The translations under genes and the position numbers were made by a program. From Paralichthys olivaceus (lineage: Eukaryota; Chordata; Actinopteri; Pleuronectiformes; Paralichthyidae): a stretch of DNA of 64,000 nt. The notes under the pieces are model-generated. The model searched no databases, had not been told where the DNA came from, and saw only the letters and a program-made list of their open reading frames with translations. Below are positions 1 through 10,831 of this stretch, one piece after another. The stretch covers positions 22,885,316 to 22,949,315 of the forward strand of contig NC_091098.1 of assembly GCF_024713975.1 (NCBI RefSeq), read 5' to 3'. Within the stretch, counting starts at the first letter, position 1. Each line of letters begins with the position of its first letter.

Positions 1-86
1 GGAGATGATAACAAGAAGCAAGGAGGTAAACATTTATATGAACTGACCTGACTTTTTAACAGCCTTTCATTTTCTAATTTGTGCAG

Positions 87-295
87 CCTGTGTGATTTAC
101 GGTGCACACGGTGTGGAGATGAGGTGCAGTGATTTCTGTGTCCCCAGTGAAGGTATCTGTCTGTGTTTCATCCCCTCGCAGGACAGCCGAAGGGAGAGAA
201 GCAATAACTTCCAGGCGTTTGTGAAGATGGCTTTGGAGACACTGCTGGGGTCCTGCCGTCGTAAACATGGGGGTCCTCGGGGCAGACAGGGCTGA
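87..295 (+). CDS. 3' terminal exon(s) of an unidentified plus-strand gene (partial)
   Basis: I do not recognise this gene. A polypyrimidine tract ending in AG at 85-86 and a G|GTATCT donor at 152-153 bound a candidate exon (87-152), open in only one frame and cysteine-rich (it encodes RCSDFCVPSEG). A second acceptor, CGCAG at 178-181, opens an exon at 182. Joined in frame, the protein ends ...SEGQPKGEKQ with TAA at 205-207. If 182 is instead entered in phase 0, it reads DSRRERSNNFQAF... to TGA at 293-295. The first joining uses both exons and consistent phases, so I prefer it. The rest of the gene lies upstream of the window. It converges on porcn, which is on the opposite strand. Exonic status is likely; frame and identity are unsure. 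Confidence 0.35.
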
Positions 296-586
296 GTGCA
301 CCCACCCCCCCACAGGCCTGCAGACCGGCCTGTTGTGCTCGGCCTCCCGATACAACATCTGCTCACCTCTCACAGACGGCAGAAAATTGAACCCAATCTC
401 CATCCATCACCATCTGTTGTTCAGCCTCTGTTCCTCCCCCCCTCACTGTCCACTCTGGCTTATTGGATGTCTGGAAATAGACTCCAGGTTAAACCGGACT
501 ATTGCAATTCTTCCCCAAATCACCTTAAAAAACATAATTGACTGTCTAACAGTCCACACATTGTTCTTGTAAATAATGATGATTCG

Positions 587-592
587 AATAAA
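587..592 (+). other. Poly(A) signal AATAAA of the left-edge gene
   Basis: A canonical AATAAA hexamer lies about 290-380 bp downstream of the two candidate stop codons, so the 3' UTR would run from about 208 or 296 to about 610. The sequence in between has no long coding frame with gene-like composition. Confidence 0.4.
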
Positions 593-609
593 CAACTATT
601 TCTTACAGC

Positions 610-2248
610 AGCCTTGGCGTATCGGACCTGTGTGCATTATCATTTCACATCCGCGCGCACGCACGCAAACACAAAGACGGCAAACCAGGTTTCATGTAAA
701 ATTTTATAAAAATATCACAGGTGTATCAGTGCCTTCACATTTACAGGGAGAAAAATCTTGAATAAAATATTATAATAGCATTTAAAACACTGTGAGGGGA
801 ATCAGGTCTGCGGAGACTGAACATTCAGGCTCTGATCTAAAACACTACATCTCAGTTAAGAAGCAAATCCTTTGACATTCTAAATCAAAGAAAGACAAGA
901 ATGTGATCACAATCTGATACAGACGCTAAGGTTCCTTCATCAGTTACGTGAACGCATCATTAAAAGCAGCAGTGTCATAAAAATCTGCACTTTGAGGATA
1001 AATATTCAATATCATGTATAATTCAGTCTTATAAAGGTGGAAAGGAGGTTTAAACATAGTTTGCTCTACAGTGACACATGTGCAGTACCCTGACTCTCTA
1101 CCTTTTATTTTCAATACGAATGAAAGAGTTTGGTTCACAACTACTATAAGTTTAATTTGAAGAACACAAAACTAAATACAAACACTATCAGGAGACCGCA
1201 CCACAAAAATGAACTCATTACTGATTACTTCTCTTTATCTAAAATTCACAAAAGGGGGAAGTCATAATGATTCTTATTGGTGATGATAAAATTGCTGCTT
1301 CATAACAACAACCTGTGCTTTTTTATTTTATTCATAAGTAAAATCGTTCTCGTACACATGCTCAAGAGACAAGCTCTGCTAAAGGATCAATGTGGAGAAA
1401 TTCTCTATTTTTCTTGCGGCAAACAAATCCCAAGAAACAAAAGACAAATCCAGCAATGAGTTGACTCTCTGGACAGTGTTGTACCTACAGCCACAGTTTG
1501 ATATAGTTTATTATTCTGCCATTGGTTGACAGATTCTGTCATTCACAAATTCTGCAGCCCTCAAGAGTCACCAGAGAACCAAACACATTGTGTGGCCAGC
1601 TGTTTAGGAAACGATTTAACCTTTAGGAAAAACCAAAGTGGAGTGAATAGGCTTGGAGCTGTGGGCCCCACGCAGACAGTCCGGGGGAGTCAGACCGTAC
1701 TGAGAGATGTGCTGTTTCATTGTGGCTTTTATTTTTCAATGGGATTTGTCGTTGACTATCAGAACACAGTCGGTTTTGCCTTTCAGACCTAAAACTACTG
1801 ATTGTAAAACACTCGAGCTGAAGGGAAACCACACCTGGAGGACATCAGCCGCGGTCCGTGGTGAAAAGATAACGGGCTCTATCGCGTGTCCACAGAAAGG
1901 AGCAGCAGATCTCCTCCATGCTGATAGGTATTGATTGTGACTCACAGTGAGACATTGGTAACTGCTGTCACAACACGACGGCTCGATAACTGCAGCTCGG
2001 ATAAAACAAAACAAAAAAAGGAGGCGATATGGGGAAAAGGAAGGAGGAGAGGAGCGGGCTAACGTTTCATGGATATCCAAACTTGTCCCAGGTAGATTTA
2101 ATTCAAACATTAACCAGCCAACGTCGCTGCAGGTTGAATCTGTTCTCTTCGGCGTGATGCAGGATAAAGTCACAGTGCAGAAGTGGAGAACCAGCCTGAC
2201 TCTGTCTCTCATTATTGCTTTCCTCCCCCGTTCACTGGTCCCTTGTTA
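610..2248 (-). other. Noncoding stretch, probably porcn 3' UTR and intergenic
   Basis: No coding exon is visible. This lies directly downstream of the porcn stop on the minus strand. Candidate minus-strand AATAAA signals (TTTATT on the plus strand) sit at 1507-1512 and at 1322-1332. Either would give a porcn 3' UTR of roughly 0.75-0.95 kb. Short open frames here look random. Confidence 0.4.
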
Positions 2249-5200
2249 TTAGAGAACGAGGCGGTACAGTACCCAGCATCCGAACGTGACCCAGTGGCTC
2301 GTCCAGCTCAGCTCTGACCACTTCTGAATGGTATGATGGGTGATATCGTCCTGTAGGGGGCGGTACGTATTATTCTTTATACCTTCCATAAGAAAATCTT
2401 TACAAAAGAAACATGATTCATAATTAATCTGTTACTTATGAGCAGATTCAGAACTAAAGTAAAGTGACTCATCATTATATAACGTTGCAGTACATTTCCC
2501 TACTTCGAACTATAAATACCGCAGCTATAAGCTCACATTTCTATACAGTATGTCATATGTCCAGACCACATCGTGTTCTGTACATTTGATGAGTACAGGC
2601 TGTATAAATATAGTCACCTAAACATGTGGTGACCTTCAACTTCAGTGTGACACAACTGTCCCTCCCCTCAATAGGACACTGCACATACATACATACATAC
2701 ATTGGCAGTTTTCTTTGCATCGTTCAAACTATATGTATTATACTCAGCCATTCTTTATTCTTTAGCTGCAACCTGTGAATTTCCACTCAGGGGATCGATA
2801 CAGTCTTATCTCATCTTACCTCATCCTCCTCCATGTAGTCCACACTGGAGTTGAACACAGAGCCCAGGTACGTCAGGTGGAGTATTGCCAAGGCGCTGAA
2901 TGCTATGTTGATCACATAGACCCACAGCTCCTGCAGAGGGAGAGATGAACATATTTGTTTTATGCCTGCGTGGGTTTTTTCTCATAAAGGACCTGAAAAT
3001 GCTTCTTGAACGCTCCAACTATAACTTGAATTCTGGCACATTTTTAAGTTAACATTTATCTTTAGAGATGAAAAATACTGCAAACTCTATTTTTAGTGAA
3101 AATGTTGTACACATTCCATGCAGACTGCTTTTACTTCACATAAATCCTTATTTCCCCTCCCTGCTTCTCCTGATGTGTGGAACCAATAAGACATGAGAGA
3201 CATTTGTCGGGCATCTTGTCAGTAAACTCAGCACAAGACAGACACAGGGACAGCAGTATTTTAACGTCAGATGTATTTTCTTTTGGCATTAAACCTTCTT
3301 ATTAGATTTGGTCTAAATCCAAGGGAAAAAAATTATACAAGAGTGGTTCATTTCTCATATTTTTGGGTTAAAAATAGAGAGCACAGTTTCCCCTGAACGC
3401 TAACTAGGGCAGAGGATCTACGAGGTAGGCCCCCTTTGAGCACCTCCTGCTCTGAAAACAAGTGCCAGCACTGACAGCACAGTGGCCATTTGCAGGAAAG
3501 AGAGTGAACCAGGTAAAACACTGCAGTCCTGTGGTCGGAACTGAGATTTCAATTCATGCTGCATGAGACATTTGTAAACAGCATACTAGAAAAAATTCAA
3601 AACAGGAAAACAAATCCTAAAATTAGTTATAAGTTGGACAGAATTATAAAACTGACAAACTGTGAATTAGAATAATAATGTTAGATTAGCTGAGCATGAG
3701 GACTGGATAAAGGGAATAGCTTGGCTCTTGGTGAGAGCGGCCTGCCGAGTAACAGTCCACAGTTTGTGTATGGATTAAACGATCAAGATATAACATGTTA
3801 ATTAATGAGTATTATGAGGAAAAGAACCCATTATGTTCTGTGTGGATCCTGATCAGATCAAGGAATTTGTTTTCACTTTCTTCTGTGAAAGAAATCAGGG
3901 GGACTGATATCTATGAGTGTGTGCAACTTAGTGCAGCTTAATCAAATGTAAAGGGCTGGTCCACTGAAATAAAATATAAGGTAAAAAGAATATGTACATA
4001 TGTACACTAAAGCATCATTGCAATGTAGTGCAATGGACAGAATGCAGATTTATGTTCTTATTAAGTCTGTGCAAAGACCATAAATCTGCGTTGCTGCAGT
4101 ATTTAGCATGCAGACATGAGAGTGGTCAAAGACGGCAAACAAATAAGTGCGTTTACAAAAATGTTGAACTAATCTTTGAACACTGAAGCAAAACCGAAGA
4201 GCCCACTGCTGATGATAAATGAGTGGTGATAAAGCACTTTCTCTCAACAAAGGAGAAGGAAGAGAAAGGTGCATTATACCTTTTTGTTTCGATGGGTGCA
4301 GTTTGGCTGGCACTTCTTTGACAGAACACAGGCATTAAAAATGGCTGCGAGCCTCTTCCGCAACACTGCAACAGAAAACGAGACCAAAGCATTAACATGA
4401 AGCTCGAGGAAAAGTTCCCTTCCGACCGTGAGAGATAAATTACCAGCACTGCAGTGAACAGAAACACTGTGTAATGGTCGGTGCAATTAACCATTACTGC
4501 AAAGCTAAGCACCTTTGAAATGGAAAGGTTCTAATGTGGAAAAGAGGCGACGTGAAGCAACTCTTACCGTGTTCGATGTACGTGATGAACCCCAGGGATA
4601 TCAGCACTGCGCCCAGATGAAAACTCAAACCCTAACCAGACACAGGAGTCAGTTAAAACGCTCCACTCGTTAACACAGACGCATTCTGTTTCACAGCACA
4701 GGTTTTGATTGCTTTGTAAATGGTGCACGCAGTACTCACATGCAGGAGAGCACTGGCTGTGTATGTCACCATGATGGCAGAGAAAGTCCCAAATTTGAGA
4801 GCACTCGTAAAAACATCTGTGAGATGAGAGCATCGGGCTTAAGGTGAGAGCGTCTCTGTAATGAGCCATTATGGTTCCGATCGTGATGAGAACGAAAAGC
4901 AGAACCAGCTGCTGCGTTTTTTCAATGTGTTCTAACTTACAGGTGTGCAGGAAGCGAGACATGGGCAGATTCCAGGACGTCACCACCTCCACCATCGACC
5001 GAGGAAACTCTATATTCAGGGGCTTGGACACGGTCATGTCCCTGCAAAACAAACGATACAGAGGAGGGAGCATGTTTATGAATATGAATGAAGACAAAGG
5101 ACATTTTATTGTTCATACTACACATACACATTCTGACCATTTCAGGTTTTCCTTCTCCTCGGTGAAGCCCGCCCCAGCCAGAGTGGCGGTCGTCTCGCTG

Positions 5201-7700
5201 AAATACCCGACGAAGTAATTGCTGAAGTGGAAAGACATCGTGTTCTCATACGCCAGCAACCACCTGAAGTAACGACATTAGAAGAGGAAGAAACAGATAT
5301 TAGGTTGCACTTTCAAATAAGTTCCAACTTAATAAATTAAAAATTAGAGAAAAATGAAACACATACTTTGCCAGTGTGCCTCTGAGGAGCAGCAGAATGA
5401 AGAGAGAAGTCGCAGCCGTTAATGTCGTGATACAGATACAGTTTCATACACTTTCTTTATTGACTTTCCATGTGACGTCTACGTTCAGTGTTCAGAGTGA
5501 GAGTAAGACAAATACATTACCTGATCTTCCTCCTCTTTTTACTGTAAAGACAAAAATACAAGATGGGTTTAATCCATGAGAGATCAGTGATCCAGGAGTA
5601 TTACCATCCATCCTGAGAGATATGATCACAATCACTAAGTTTGTCTCTTCTTGTGATCAGATCTTATTTCCTGCTCTATCTGCAAATAAACACACATCGT
5701 TTCTGTTTGTGACCAAACTATGTCGTAACAAATGTGTCCGAGAGAGAGAGAGAGAAAGAGGAGTCAGGAGGGACTGAACGAACATTGTGCAACATCTGTG
5801 CAGAAAGATTTCACCAATTAAAGGAAGTACCAATCATTACGTGGTGGTCAGTGTTGATATCACTGCATGGAGACCGACAGGCGTAAAAACTACATGGACA
5901 CAGATTTCAACCTAATTAAATGGGACAACGCAGAATAGACGATTTCTTGTTGTATCACGGCATAAAAGACGGATCAGGACGAAACAGACAAGAGCAGGAG
6001 AGGAGGCAGGGCGCATGTGTCCGTGACGAGCAGTAACAACATGGAAAGAAGCTGACATCGCTGATAATGTGGTCGAAGAAGCTGAGCAACAAAATATTCC
6101 CCATCCTCTGACTGAATGAAAAATACTTCATTCAATACATTGTACACGTTTCCCCCTGCACAGTCTTTCATGCTCATAAATCATGATCGTAATTAAGAGT
6201 GGTTTAAGTGAAACAGTCTTTAAACAATATTGATGTGATGATTAACTTTGCTTTGCAGCCAGTAGAAGTGGCTTTCAGAGGGGGGACTTCATACTGAACC
6301 TTTAAACTTTTTCTCGAGTAAAGAGATTTAATCAGTACTTATACTTTTGCTTGAGATGTTTTAATACACATAGAGTATCTGAATGTCTTTTTATATGTGG
6401 CCCAGGACTCATTTTAGCTTGCACAGCAAAAACATTGTGGTCTAGGCGATCGGATCTCACGACGCACTTAGATGCATTCAGACCTGAACTTTGACCACTT
6501 GAAATCGGCTCATTCAGGACAGATGTTAGTACCAGGTCTGAGCAGAGACTCACCTTCGTAGTAGCTTGTCTCCGTAGACAGGTATGAAATAAGGGAAGAG
6601 GTACGGTGCCACACAGTTGGAAATAACCAGGCAGACCTGACTCTTCACCCAGCTCACAGACACTTTTAAAAACCACGAAAAGCTCTGAGGAAGAATAAAA
6701 AGGTAGCAGCCAGTGTCAGGATCCGTCTTTTAAATAATCCCCACCTCACCTCACCTTCATCCACACTGAAGAGATACTGTCTCACACTCACCAGCTTATG
6801 TCCGTCCAAAGCTTCTTTGTAGCTGTTGAAGCTGATCCAGGGACCGAAGATGACTGTGCCCACAAAGTAGATGTAGCCCATGAACTCGATGGGTGAGGGG
6901 ACGCTGGGGACAACGCCTCTGTCCAGATCGAAGGCCAGAGAGATGGCTTTCATGGCCACCACCATCTGTGAACCTGGATGACGGCAAATAAAGAGGAAAA
7001 TGATTGCATGTATCTGGAATGTGTCAAACGTTGCTGCCTGCAGAAACGATGCCTGGAACCTACCTCTCATCTTGTGCCAGTTGGTGGTGTCCATCATGTG
7101 CAGTTCTCTGATAATCAGAATAGAATATAATCAGTCTTGACACGGCACAAAAAAAAAGATGAAGAGAGAGATTCTAACGGCGGCTTTGAAGCGTTCACTT
7201 CAAACACGCGCTTGACGTGTGTGCTGCTGAGCTGTCAGCCGTCAGAGGAGGCCTCGCTCACCCCAACAGCAGGTAGATGAGCACGGTGATGGACAGGAAG
7301 GTGCCTCTCATGGTGGAGTGGCGGCACAGGAAGAGGAAGAGGTAGCAGAGAAGGCTGAGAAGGACCACCCAGATCATGTGAAGCTCAAAGAACAGGTAGA
7401 GAGCGTAGAAGCCTCCGGCCACTGTGCCCAGGTGCTTCACGAAGGACGGGAGGCCTGACGCAGCAAGATGAAGGAAAACAAAGGGCAGCGCAGGTGATTA
7501 CGCTGACGCCGACTGTCTGAAGACTGAATAACACTGACAGGGCACAGAGTAACCGGACTCTCACCTAACATCCAGAGAAGCCGACACAGCAGGCAGATAA
7601 CCAGCAGCTGCCATACCTGCTCCAGGCCCTGCTGAGCCGTAGGCAGCAGGCAGCCATGAGCGAGTTCCTGGAAGAACTTCTGTCGGCTGAACGCTCCCAT
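2249..7700 (-). CDS. porcn: Protein-serine O-palmitoleoyltransferase Porcupine (MBOAT family)
   Basis: Porcupine is the ER membrane-bound O-acyltransferase that attaches palmitoleate to a Wnt serine, needed for Wnt secretion. Thirteen coding exons join in phase: 7700-7565, 7454-7262, 7107-7064, 6973-6792, 6684-6554, 5541-5521, 5263-5138, 5041-4941, 4816-4740, 4631-4568, 4365-4280, 2930-2820, 2350-2249. They give 457 residues, against 461 in the human protein as I recall it. The start [11 protein letters not shown] aligns with the human N-terminus. The family motif SWNLPM holds Asn302. The catalytic His337 ends exon 9 (LLH, then GLSFHL), matching human N301 and H336. Many hydrophobic membrane segments are seen. 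The C-terminus WVLYRLVL is followed by tandem TAA TAA. Exon 6 is a 21-nt microexon. Intron 11 (4279-2931) is the longest and carries repeat debris. No disruption was found. Confidence 0.96.
3880..3990 (+). repeat. Interspersed teleost repeat fragment in porcn intron 11
   Basis: The segment containing GGGGGACTGATATCTATGAG and AGTGCAGCTTAATCAAATGT matches, in order, the 3' half of the element also present at 12395-12535, 15700-15970, 35580-35835 and 47960-48260. It is diverged and noncoding. I did not assign a repeat-library name. Confidence 0.6.
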
Positions 7701-7701
7701 C

Positions 7702-8830
7702 TCTAGACTTGGGAAGGGAAGGAAAACGTTGAGACTGTTACAGCAACAAAAACGGGATCTTTGCGACAAGCATTTAAATCTTCAGGGATATTCACTGCAA
7801 TCCAGTCAAAAATATAATAATAAAGAAAGAGTCACTGTTAACGTACAGGAATTAATGACAGGGATCAACCACAAATGTGGCGTCCCACTTGCCCGCTCTC
7901 CCCCGACACCACACACTGGTGAGGTAACCATTAGTTGTCACCACCAATGTTGTGTTAATGATAAATTCAATTATTAAAAACAATAGCAGACGATATCAAA
8001 TCTAATAATAAAGTCAGAGTAAGTACATAACGTAAATCATACGTGTGCTGCAGGTATGCTTACACGTGCAATCTTGCAGGTAAGGATGGACTCACTTGTC
8101 AAAGATGCACACCACTTCAAACTTCAAATCCCAGCATGCAAAGCACCTCACTAGAAATCTGTGCAGATCCATGCAGTAGCTGTCAGACTTTCAATGACGA
8201 TTATGCTAAATACGATTGAGGATTTTCTGCACGTGCACATATGATGATTATATGTTCGTTGTCATGTCTTCGTTTTTTTGTAACGATTCCATCAAATTGC
8301 ATCCATGGGAATGAAAAATGTTTGCAGGACAAAATGAAATCTGACGATGCGAGAGAGCCTCAGAACCTCAGCACAATAACAAGGCCTCGTGACCGCTGGA
8401 CTTGTTAACATTTATCTGCAGAGCAATGTGGAAGAATACAAGACACACTATTCTGCAAAGGCTCTCTCCGCAATGCAGTGGACCAGCGGGACGAGAGCAC
8501 TAACATCTGGTTGAACAAGCAAATGCATTAAACCCAGAGCATGTGCAGCAACGTGCCTGATACCAGAGAGCAAAGCACCTCAGTGAATTTACCGGAGAAA
8601 GCTTCTAAAAACCGCTGCTCCATTAAAGCACGATGAATCATAATGCTCTTATACTAATGCATTTGAAGAGTGGATCCCCCAGCCCCCACACTCAGTTAAC
8701 CGGACGCCCCGGGCACGTCAGCGACTTTACCCGGGAACACTCACCCTCTCTGGGCAGCAGCTGGAGCTTCCTCCGCGCCTGGACCCAGCTGCCTTTTCCC
8801 TCGTCCCTCTGCGCCAAGTTGAGCGTATGT
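7702..8830 (-). other. porcn: porcn first intron and candidate noncoding exon 1
   Basis: The porcn start codon lies 2 nt inside an exon whose acceptor (CTAG) ends at 7703, so the 5' UTR must continue in an upstream exon. On the minus strand a strong donor, GAGAGG|GTGAGT, ends a candidate exon at 8745. It sits in GC-rich DNA running from about 8690 to 9090. The intron (8744-7703) shows no coding potential. The transcription start was not determined; about 8830 is a guess. Confidence 0.5.
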
Positions 8831-8944
8831 GCCGCCGCTGCGCTTTTACGCACACTCGATCCAGATGATGCTTATCCGGATGACTCCCATTGTCACAGCA
8901 TCAGCACCACTCGCCCGTCGTCAGCGACGCCACGCGAAAAGACG

Positions 8945-9080
8945 CGTCGACCAATCCGCTGCTTGGCTCCGAGGGCCTCAGCCAATCGCGGACGTCGTTG
9001 GAGTTCAGTGACAGGCGACAAGGACCAATCGAGGATGAGCGTCCGGCAGCAAGTCCGGGACCCTCCAGCCAATGGGAGGA
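8945..9080. promoter_or_regulatory. porcn: porcn promoter region with four CCAAT boxes
   Basis: Four CCAAT pentamers, all on the plus strand, lie at 8951-8955, 8982-8986, 9025-9029 and 9069-9073, spaced 31, 43 and 44 bp. A CRE-like GACGTC is at about 8990-8995. The segment is CpG-rich (many CG dinucleotides within about 400 bp) and lies just upstream of the candidate porcn first exon. NF-Y binding and promoter function are inferred from motif and position. Confidence 0.55.
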
Positions 9081-9099
9081 GAACAGTTGTGCAGATGAT

Positions 9100-10830
9100 G
9101 GACTGAGACGAGGACAGATGCAGAGAAATGCACAGTGGACATAAATAACTAAAATCACACATGAGCTGCTTTTCCTTTGCATACATGTGTTTATTATAAA
9201 TTCACATCAGAAATATAAAAACATCATCAATGGACCAAAAGGAAATATTGTTTTCCAGCAAAGTGACAGATCTGCATATTTTCTTTTTAAGAAATGGGTT
9301 CATAAGAAACACTGACTGACCGACTGACGTACGGATGCTGTATTTCTAATTTAATTTATGGGCACTGCCTTGGTTGTACATATAAATACACCATGTACTT
9401 GTTTGCAGCATGTGTGCAGAGCTTCTGCCAGTTGAAGACAATAAGCTTTTCTTATATTTACTGTTAGCGTAGTTTATTTCTGCTCATCAAGACTGTACTG
9501 TTGTGTAATGCTTGTAATAAGTCTCCCTTTTCAAAGATGTATTAGTTATTATTGAATTAGCCTTTAGTTAACCAGGTTCACCATATTGAGATTAACAATC
9601 TATTTTACAAGAGGAGACCATGACCGAGAACAGCAGCAAGGTATTTCTAGTGCCACCTTCTGGGCAAACCTTGAAAAACACACATTTGGTCAGTGAATCT
9701 ATTTCCCCAAATTTCTCCTAATAATAAAACCCCAGCAAATAACGTAAGGTTATTTTACTTCTGCATATAAACATTCAGTTAAGACACATTTCAGTTGGTT
9801 TCTTCCATCGTTTTTTCCCTTTGTCCAAAAGAAAATCGACCTGATATCTACACGATGTAGTTATGAGATATGTTTTCAAATTAGTAGCAAGTTAGTTTTA
9901 GGTTCTTGTAATCCATCTGCTTCACTGAATTGAGGAGATGAGGTAAAGCAAGCAAGATATAATTTGCAAATTTAACTACTTAAAAATATTGATGCTTCAA
10001 AGGTGCTCATGAGATGAAGGAAGTATTTAGTAAAATACTAATTGTCATCAAAAGTTATTGACTGACCGACAGAAACCGCAGATTTCAAAGTTAAAATGAA
10101 AGCTTATTAAACTAATATGAAGTTGATTTAAAAACTGTAAACAATAGTATTACCAGCTGGTTTGTAAGCTCCGCTTCGAGAGCTCTAAGGTCAGGGAATG
10201 AAAATGGTGCATTCAAATATATTTTTGAATTTCACAAAGTGTCAGCGACAAAACCTCCGCCTTGCAGCAGACAGGGATCTAGTGTCTTTTTCTATGACAT
10301 AAAACAAAGTTTATCATTCATAAAGATGGGAATACTGAGTCCAGTGACTATCAGGATGCTCGATGTGATGATCATTCTTTCATTCCTGTTTACAACTTGG
10401 ACTAAACGGTTTATTACAAAGTAGAGAACATATCATTAGTAGTTAAGAAGTGACGGAATCTCAACTAAAACACTCATTGTATAAAAAATAGCAGCATGAT
10501 GAGTTCAGTCACTTACATTAAAATATATCAGACTCTGAACCAGGTGAAGGCTACAAATGCCAAAGAAAAGAAGTATTAAAGAAAAGTGTGCATACATTTG
10601 GAAACATATAACATGAGAACACAAAACTAAACCCTTTCAAAATATACAGGTGGTAAAAGTAGACCACAACAATAGGTCCTTCCCAATAAGCCCAATTTAA
10701 CTTATATTTTCGTCAAACAGCGTTTTTTTGGCTTTATGATGATAAACAGTCTTTAGTAAAACAAAGTTTCGGACAGATTCACGGCTGTGTTTCAAAATGA
10801 GAAACAGAACTTATCCCCCACTAGGTTTTG
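9100..10830. other. Noncoding spacer between porcn promoter and THAP gene 3' end
   Basis: AT-rich sequence with no recognisable exon. The right part is probably the 3' UTR of the minus-strand THAP gene. A minus-strand AATAAA (TTTATT at 10410-10415) lies about 420 bp past its stop and is the best poly(A) candidate. Confidence 0.4.
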
Positions 10831-10831
10831 A

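Noticed and set aside
1736-2212. A 158-codon minus-strand frame downstream of porcn
   Set aside because: It lies in the probable porcn 3' UTR, after the tandem stop. No domain, splice site or recognisable composition.
8633-9106. A 157-codon plus-strand frame across the porcn promoter
   Set aside because: It is an open frame in CpG-rich DNA antisense to the porcn first exon. Several overlapping frames on both strands are equally open, and no similarity is recognised.
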